A program made the translations under genes and the position numbers. Below, one piece after another: positions 61,200 through 64,000 of a stretch of 64,000 bases of DNA. Numbering within the stretch: the stretch's first letter is position 1; every line of letters begins with the position of its first letter. Source of the stretch: G965276765 sp965276765. Lineage in GTDB: Bacteria; Actinomycetota; Acidimicrobiia; Acidimicrobiales; Palsa-688. The notes under the pieces are model-generated. The model searched no databases, had not been told where the DNA came from, and worked only from the letters and a program-made list of their open reading frames with translations. Location of the stretch: NCBI GenBank assembly GCA_965276765.1, contig OZ255627.1:186001-250000 (forward strand), read 5' to 3'.

Positions 61200-62108
61200 G
61201 TGAGGACACCACCGCCGGGCGAGCACGGCGGCGACGCGGCGCGCGTGGCGGCGGCGCTCGGGGTCGGCGTCGAGAGCCTCCTCGACCTATCGGCCAGCCT
61301 CAACCCCGTCGCCCCCGACGTGGCGTCCGTCGTCACCCGGCACCTCGCCGAGATCGGCCGGTACCCGGACCCGGACGCGGCGACCATGGCCCTGGCCGGC
61401 GCCATGGGCGTCGATCGGGGCCGCGTGCTCCTCACCAACGGCGGGGCCGAGGCCATCGCCCTCGTCGCCTCGCTCGTCGGCGGATCGGTTCGCGAACCGG
61501 AGTTCGGCCTGCACCCGCGCGGGCACGGACCGCGATGGCGGTCCAACCCCCACAACCCCACGGGTGCCCTCGCTCCGCCCACCGAGCGGGCCGATGTCTG
61601 GGACGAGGCCTTCTACCCGCTCGCCACCGGTCGCTGGTCCCGAGCGGACCCGGGGTCCATCGTCGTTGGGTCGCTCACCAAGCTCTTCGCCTGCCCCGGC
61701 CTACGGATGGGCTACGTCGTCGCCGACCCGGCCATCGTCGCTTCGCTCGCCGCCGGCCAGGCCCACTGGTCGGTTGGCGGGCTCGTCTGCGGCGCCCTGC
61801 CCGAGCTGCTCGATACGGCGGACCTGCCGCGCTACTGCGCCGAGATCGCCCGCCTCAGGGTCGAGCTCACCCACCTCCTCGCCCGCTTCGGGCTCGACCC
61901 CCAGCCGGCGGACGCCAACTTCGTGCTGTGCCGCAACGCACCGGATCTCAGGAACCGGCTCGCCCCCTTCGGTGTGCTGGTACGCGACTGCGAGTCGTTC
62001 GGTCTCGCCGGTGCGGCGCGCGTGGCCGTCCCCGACGACGCCGGGCGCGAACGCCTGGCCAGCGCCCTCGAGCGGGCTGTGCCAGCGGGACGGTCCGGTG
62101 TAGCTTGA
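61200..62108 (+). CDS. cobD: CobD/CobC-like PLP aminotransferase-fold enzyme
   Basis: 302 aa from a GTG with AAGGGAG 6 nt upstream. Fold type I PLP enzyme: LSASLNPVAPDV, GRYPDPDA, TNGGAEAIALVASLVGG, SNPHNPTG and the PLP lysine in VGSLTKLFACPGLRMGYV. The segment between GGAEAI and NPHNPTG is about 30 residues shorter than in typical HisC/CobD. Next to cobO, cobU and cobS it is most likely threonine-phosphate decarboxylase making the aminopropanol arm of cobalamin. Histidinol-phosphate aminotransferase is less likely. Its TGA stop is followed in frame by a formate dehydrogenase fragment. Confidence 0.8.
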   Translation: MRTPPPGEHGGDAARVAAALGVGVESLLDLSASLNPVAPDVASVVTRHLAEIGRYPDPDAATMALAGAMGVDRGRVLLTNGGAEAIALVASLVGGSVREPEFGLHPRGHGPRWRSNPHNPTGALAPPTERADVWDEAFYPLATGRWSRADPGSIVVGSLTKLFACPGLRMGYVVADPAIVASLAAGQAHWSVGGLVCGALPELLDTADLPRYCAEIARLRVELTHLLARFGLDPQPADANFVLCRNAPDLRNRLAPFGVLVRDCESFGLAGAARVAVPDDAGRERLASALERAVPAGRSGVA

Positions 62109-62429
62109 GGTGGTATTCCCGATGGGGCGTGGGTGGCCCTGGCCAGCGAGGTCGGCGAGACCAGCCTGCGGGCCCGCATCTCCGACCGGATGCCCCAGGG
62201 CGTCGTCTACACCACCTTCCACCATCCGATCTCGGGGGCCAACGTGGTGACGACCGAGCACTCCGACTGGGCCACCAACTGCCCCGAGTACGAGGTGACA
62301 GCCGTGCAGGTCTACGCCAGGTCCCGGGTCGCCGAGCGCTCAGACCTGCCGCCGGCGGAGGACGGCGTGCCCGTCGAGGCCGCGGCGTCGACGGGCGCTT
62401 CGGCCGCGTCGGCGGCGGCACCGCACTGA
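62109..62429 (+). pseudogene. C-terminal remnant of formate dehydrogenase alpha subunit (fdsA/fdhA)
   Basis: About 107 codons. The reading PDGAWVALASEVGETSLRAR, then GVVYTTFHHPISGANVVTTEH and DWATNCPEYEVTAVQV matches the molybdopterin-dinucleotide-binding C-terminal end of NAD-dependent formate dehydrogenase alpha subunits, which are about 900 residues or more. The first 800 or so residues, with the iron-sulfur and active-site domains, are absent. It begins directly after the cobD-like stop and in the same frame. A GTG at 62133 is the first possible start, without a good ribosome binding site. Confidence 0.75.
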
Positions 62430-62436
62430 GGCGTCG

Positions 62437-62670
62437 ATGAGCACCAACACCACCACGACCGCTTCCCTGGTGCGGATGGCCAACCAGATCGCCGCCAACT
62501 ACCGCCACCACCCGCCCGAGACGGCCAAGGGCGAGGTGGCCGACCACGTCAGAATGTTTTGGGCCGGCCCGATGCTCTCTGACCTGTTCTCCTACGTCGA
62601 CGGCGGCGGGCCTGACCTCGACCCCGTCGTCATCGGCGCCGTCGCCCGGCTCAGGGCGACGCCGTCCTGA
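62437..62670 (+). CDS. fdsD: Formate dehydrogenase delta subunit (FdsD-like), orphan
   Basis: 77 aa. It reads VRMANQIAANYRHHPPETAKG, EVADHVRMFWAGPMLSDLFSY and LDPVVIGAVARL, the pattern of the small delta subunit needed to assemble or mature FdsA. It lies 7 nt behind the fdsA remnant, as in fds operons, but fdsG, fdsB, most of fdsA and fdsC are missing here. It may be a relic or may serve a formate dehydrogenase encoded elsewhere. Confidence 0.75.
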   Translation: MSTNTTTTASLVRMANQIAANYRHHPPETAKGEVADHVRMFWAGPMLSDLFSYVDGGGPDLDPVVIGAVARLRATPS

Positions 62671-62698
62671 GTCGCTTTGGGCCTTGGGCTGCGGCCCG

Positions 62699-63223
62699 TC
62701 AGTACTCGATGCCCTTGATGGCGTTGATGTCCCGGTCATAGGCGTGCTTGATCTTGCGCATCTCGGTCGCCGTGTCGGCGACGGCGACGAGCTCGTCGGG
62801 CGCATCCCTGCCGGTCATCACGACGTTGGTCTTGGGGGACCGGTCCCTGACGCCGGCGGCGATCTCGTCGGCCGGTACCCAGCCGTAAGAGGCAACGTAG
62901 GTGACCTCGTCGAGGATGAGCAGCTGATAGTCACCTGACGCCAGCTTGGCCTTGGCCACCTGCCAGGCATGACGACCCTTGGCGACCGTCTCGTCCATGT
63001 CCTTGGACTCCCAGGTGAACCCGTCGCCGAGCGTCTGCCATTCGATCCCGAGGTGATCGGCCAGCTTTCTCTCGCCCGTCTTCCATTTGCCGCCCTTGAC
63101 GAACTGGACGACCCCGACGTGCCAGCCCCTCGCCCATCCTCTCGACATCACCCCGAAGGCCGACGAGGACTTCCCCTTCCCGTGTCCGGTGTTGAGCAGG
63201 ACGACCGATTCGACGCGGGCCAT
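62699..63223 (-). CDS. cobO: Cob(I)yrinic acid a,c-diamide adenosyltransferase
   Basis: 174 aa from the ATG at 63223. CobO/BtuR type with P-loop LLNTGHGKGKSSSAFGVMSRG, VVQFVKGGKWKTGERKLADH, LLILDEVTYVASYGWV and VVMTGRDAPDELVAVADTATE. It transfers the adenosyl group from ATP to the corrinoid cobalt. TACAGT lies 7 nt before the ATG, suggesting a leaderless message. It is divergent from cobU. Confidence 0.95.
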   Translation of the reverse strand: MARVESVVLLNTGHGKGKSSSAFGVMSRGWARGWHVGVVQFVKGGKWKTGERKLADHLGIEWQTLGDGFTWESKDMDETVAKGRHAWQVAKAKLASGDYQLLILDEVTYVASYGWVPADEIAAGVRDRSPKTNVVMTGRDAPDELVAVADTATEMRKIKHAYDRDINAIKGIEY

Positions 63224-63230
63224 ACCGGGC

Positions 63231-63236
63231 ACTGTA
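63231..63236 (-). promoter_or_regulatory. Probable -10 box of cobO (leaderless)
   Basis: The minus strand TACAGT ends 7 nt before the cobO ATG, and there is no ribosome binding site. Confidence 0.42.
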
Positions 63237-63343
63237 GGGGCGCGCCGGCACACGTGCGGCAGTCGGAGCATTGTTGTAGACCTTCCTGACGTGGCTGGGA
63301 CAATGGGGCCTCCGGGGCCAACTCGGACCGCACGCGCAGCGGC

Positions 63344-63835
63344 GTGATCACCCTGCTGCTCGGCGGGGCCCGCTCTGGGAAGTCGGCGCTCGCCGAGAGG
63401 CTCGCCACGGCGACCGGGGAGCCGGTCACCTTCGTCGCTACCGGGCGGCCGCTCGACGAGGACATGGCCGAGCGGATACGTCTCCATCGCGTCCGCCGGC
63501 CTGCGACCTGGGCAACGGTCGAAGCAGGAACCGACCTGGCCGCCGACATCACACCCATTTCGGGCACGGTCCTCCTCGATGCTCTCGGGACATGGGTCGC
63601 GGCCGCTGAAGGCTTCGACGTCGACGTCGGTGGCCTGTGCCGCGTCCTCGCGGCGCGGCGCGAGACATCGATCGTCGTGTCCGACGAGGTCGGCCTCGGC
63701 GTCCACCCCGAGACCGACGTCGGCCGCAAGTTCCGTGACGCCCTCGGCGGCGTCAACCAGGAGGTGGCTGCGATCGCCGACGAGGTGCAGCTTGTCGTCG
63801 CCGGTCGGGTCATCCGCCTCGACTCGATCGGCTGA
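63344..63835 (+). CDS. cobU: Adenosylcobinamide kinase/guanylyltransferase
   Basis: 163 aa from a GTG. It has the P-loop LLLGGARSGKSALAERLA, the TFVATGRPLDEDMAERIRLH region with the guanylylated His in HRVRRPATW, and DEVGLGVHPETDVGRKFRDAL. It phosphorylates adenosylcobinamide and attaches GMP during nucleotide-loop assembly. It precedes cobS, which uses its product. Confidence 0.95.
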   Translation: MITLLLGGARSGKSALAERLATATGEPVTFVATGRPLDEDMAERIRLHRVRRPATWATVEAGTDLAADITPISGTVLLDALGTWVAAAEGFDVDVGGLCRVLAARRETSIVVSDEVGLGVHPETDVGRKFRDALGGVNQEVAAIADEVQLVVAGRVIRLDSIG

Positions 63836-63849
63836 CGGGCGTGGCGCCC

Positions 63850-64000
63850 ATGGCCTGGCGATGGAACGGCGGGCGAGAGGCGCTCGGCTTTCTCACGCCC
63901 CTCGGGGGGGCGAGGACCCCGACGCCCGCCGCGCTCCGCTGGTTCCCCCTGGTCGGCGCCGCCCTCGGCTTGGTTCTCGGTGGCGTGTGGTGGCTTGCCG
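63850..64000 (+). CDS. cobS: Cobalamin synthase CobS (5' part, cut by window edge)
   Basis: About 50 codons are visible from the ATG at 63850; an in-frame GTG at 63841 is possible. It reads EALGFLTPLGGARTPTPAALR, then WFPLVGAALGLVLGGVWWL, the first membrane helix of adenosylcobinamide-GDP ribazoletransferase. It joins AdoCbi-GDP with alpha-ribazole. It begins 14 nt after cobU. Confidence 0.8.
   Translation, partial: MAWRWNGGREALGFLTPLGGARTPTPAALRWFPLVGAALGLVLGGVWWLA

Noticed and set aside
62106..62108. TGA between the cobD-like gene and the fdsA fragment as a selenocysteine codon
   Set aside because: Formate dehydrogenases do use selenocysteine, but near the active site, not next to the C-terminal domain. 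The cobD-like protein ends naturally here and no selenocysteine insertion hairpin is evident just downstream.
61154..62440. Plus-strand frame of about 428 codons covering the cobD-like gene, opened by a GTG 6 nt after a TAGCGT box
   Set aside because: The translation is Arg/Gly-rich without homology. The cobD-like frame has PLP-enzyme motifs and a strong ribosome binding site. The GTG after the promoter box is coincidental.

Overview
The window is a high-GC actinobacterial chromosome segment, most probably class Acidimicrobiia. The clues are a secreted amidase carrying repeated GYWLL..DG..YG units, a type 2 PyrF, Lsr2, CysNC and CobO, the long acidic tails on several ribosomal proteins, and frequent TANNNT -10 boxes placed 6-7 nt before start codons. 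The taxonomy is an inference from gene content.

The backbone is the universal ribosomal protein/RNA polymerase supercluster, read almost entirely on the minus strand, so transcription runs from high to low coordinates. In that order it is tRNA-Thr, tRNA-Met, rpmG, (ECF sigma and anti-sigma), tRNA-Trp, secE, nusG, rplK, rplA, (lsr2), rplJ, rplL, (cysQ, cysD, cysNC, tauE), rpoB, rpoC, (hypothetical, amidase, two-component system, MarR and ABC exporter, DUF2127), rpsL, rpsG, fusA, tuf, rpsJ, (PyrF, J-domain protein, Asp23/AmaP envelope cluster, class B PBP), rplC-D-W-B, rpsS, rplV, rpsC, rplP, rpmC, rpsQ, rplN-X-E, rpsZ, rpsH, rplF-R, rpsE, rpmD, rplO, secY, adk, map, (secreted phosphoesterase, with no infA), rpmJ, rpsM, rpsK, rpsD, rpoA, rplQ, truA. 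Names in parentheses are accessory genes breaking up the conserved order. They concern the cell envelope, transport, sulfate assimilation and regulation.

From 56.9 kb to the right end lie a GNAT acetyltransferase, a BCP-type peroxiredoxin, a thioesterase II/MMPL transporter pair, and a cobalamin biosynthesis group (cobD-like aminotransferase, cobO, cobU and the start of cobS). Directly behind the cobD-like gene, and in its reading frame, is the C-terminal end of a formate dehydrogenase alpha subunit followed by an intact delta subunit gene: the remnant of a lost fds operon.

Non-coding structure worth noting: a duplicated rpoC start that forms a 23-codon leader ORF between rpoB and rpoC; three large inverted repeats at gene ends (5608, 20402, 37253); GC-only hairpins between operon segments (24733, 26077, 28312, 50097); short tandem duplications; and a consistent set of probable leaderless promoters in front of the accessory genes. 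I found no CRISPR array, insertion sequence, prophage or convincing riboswitch.
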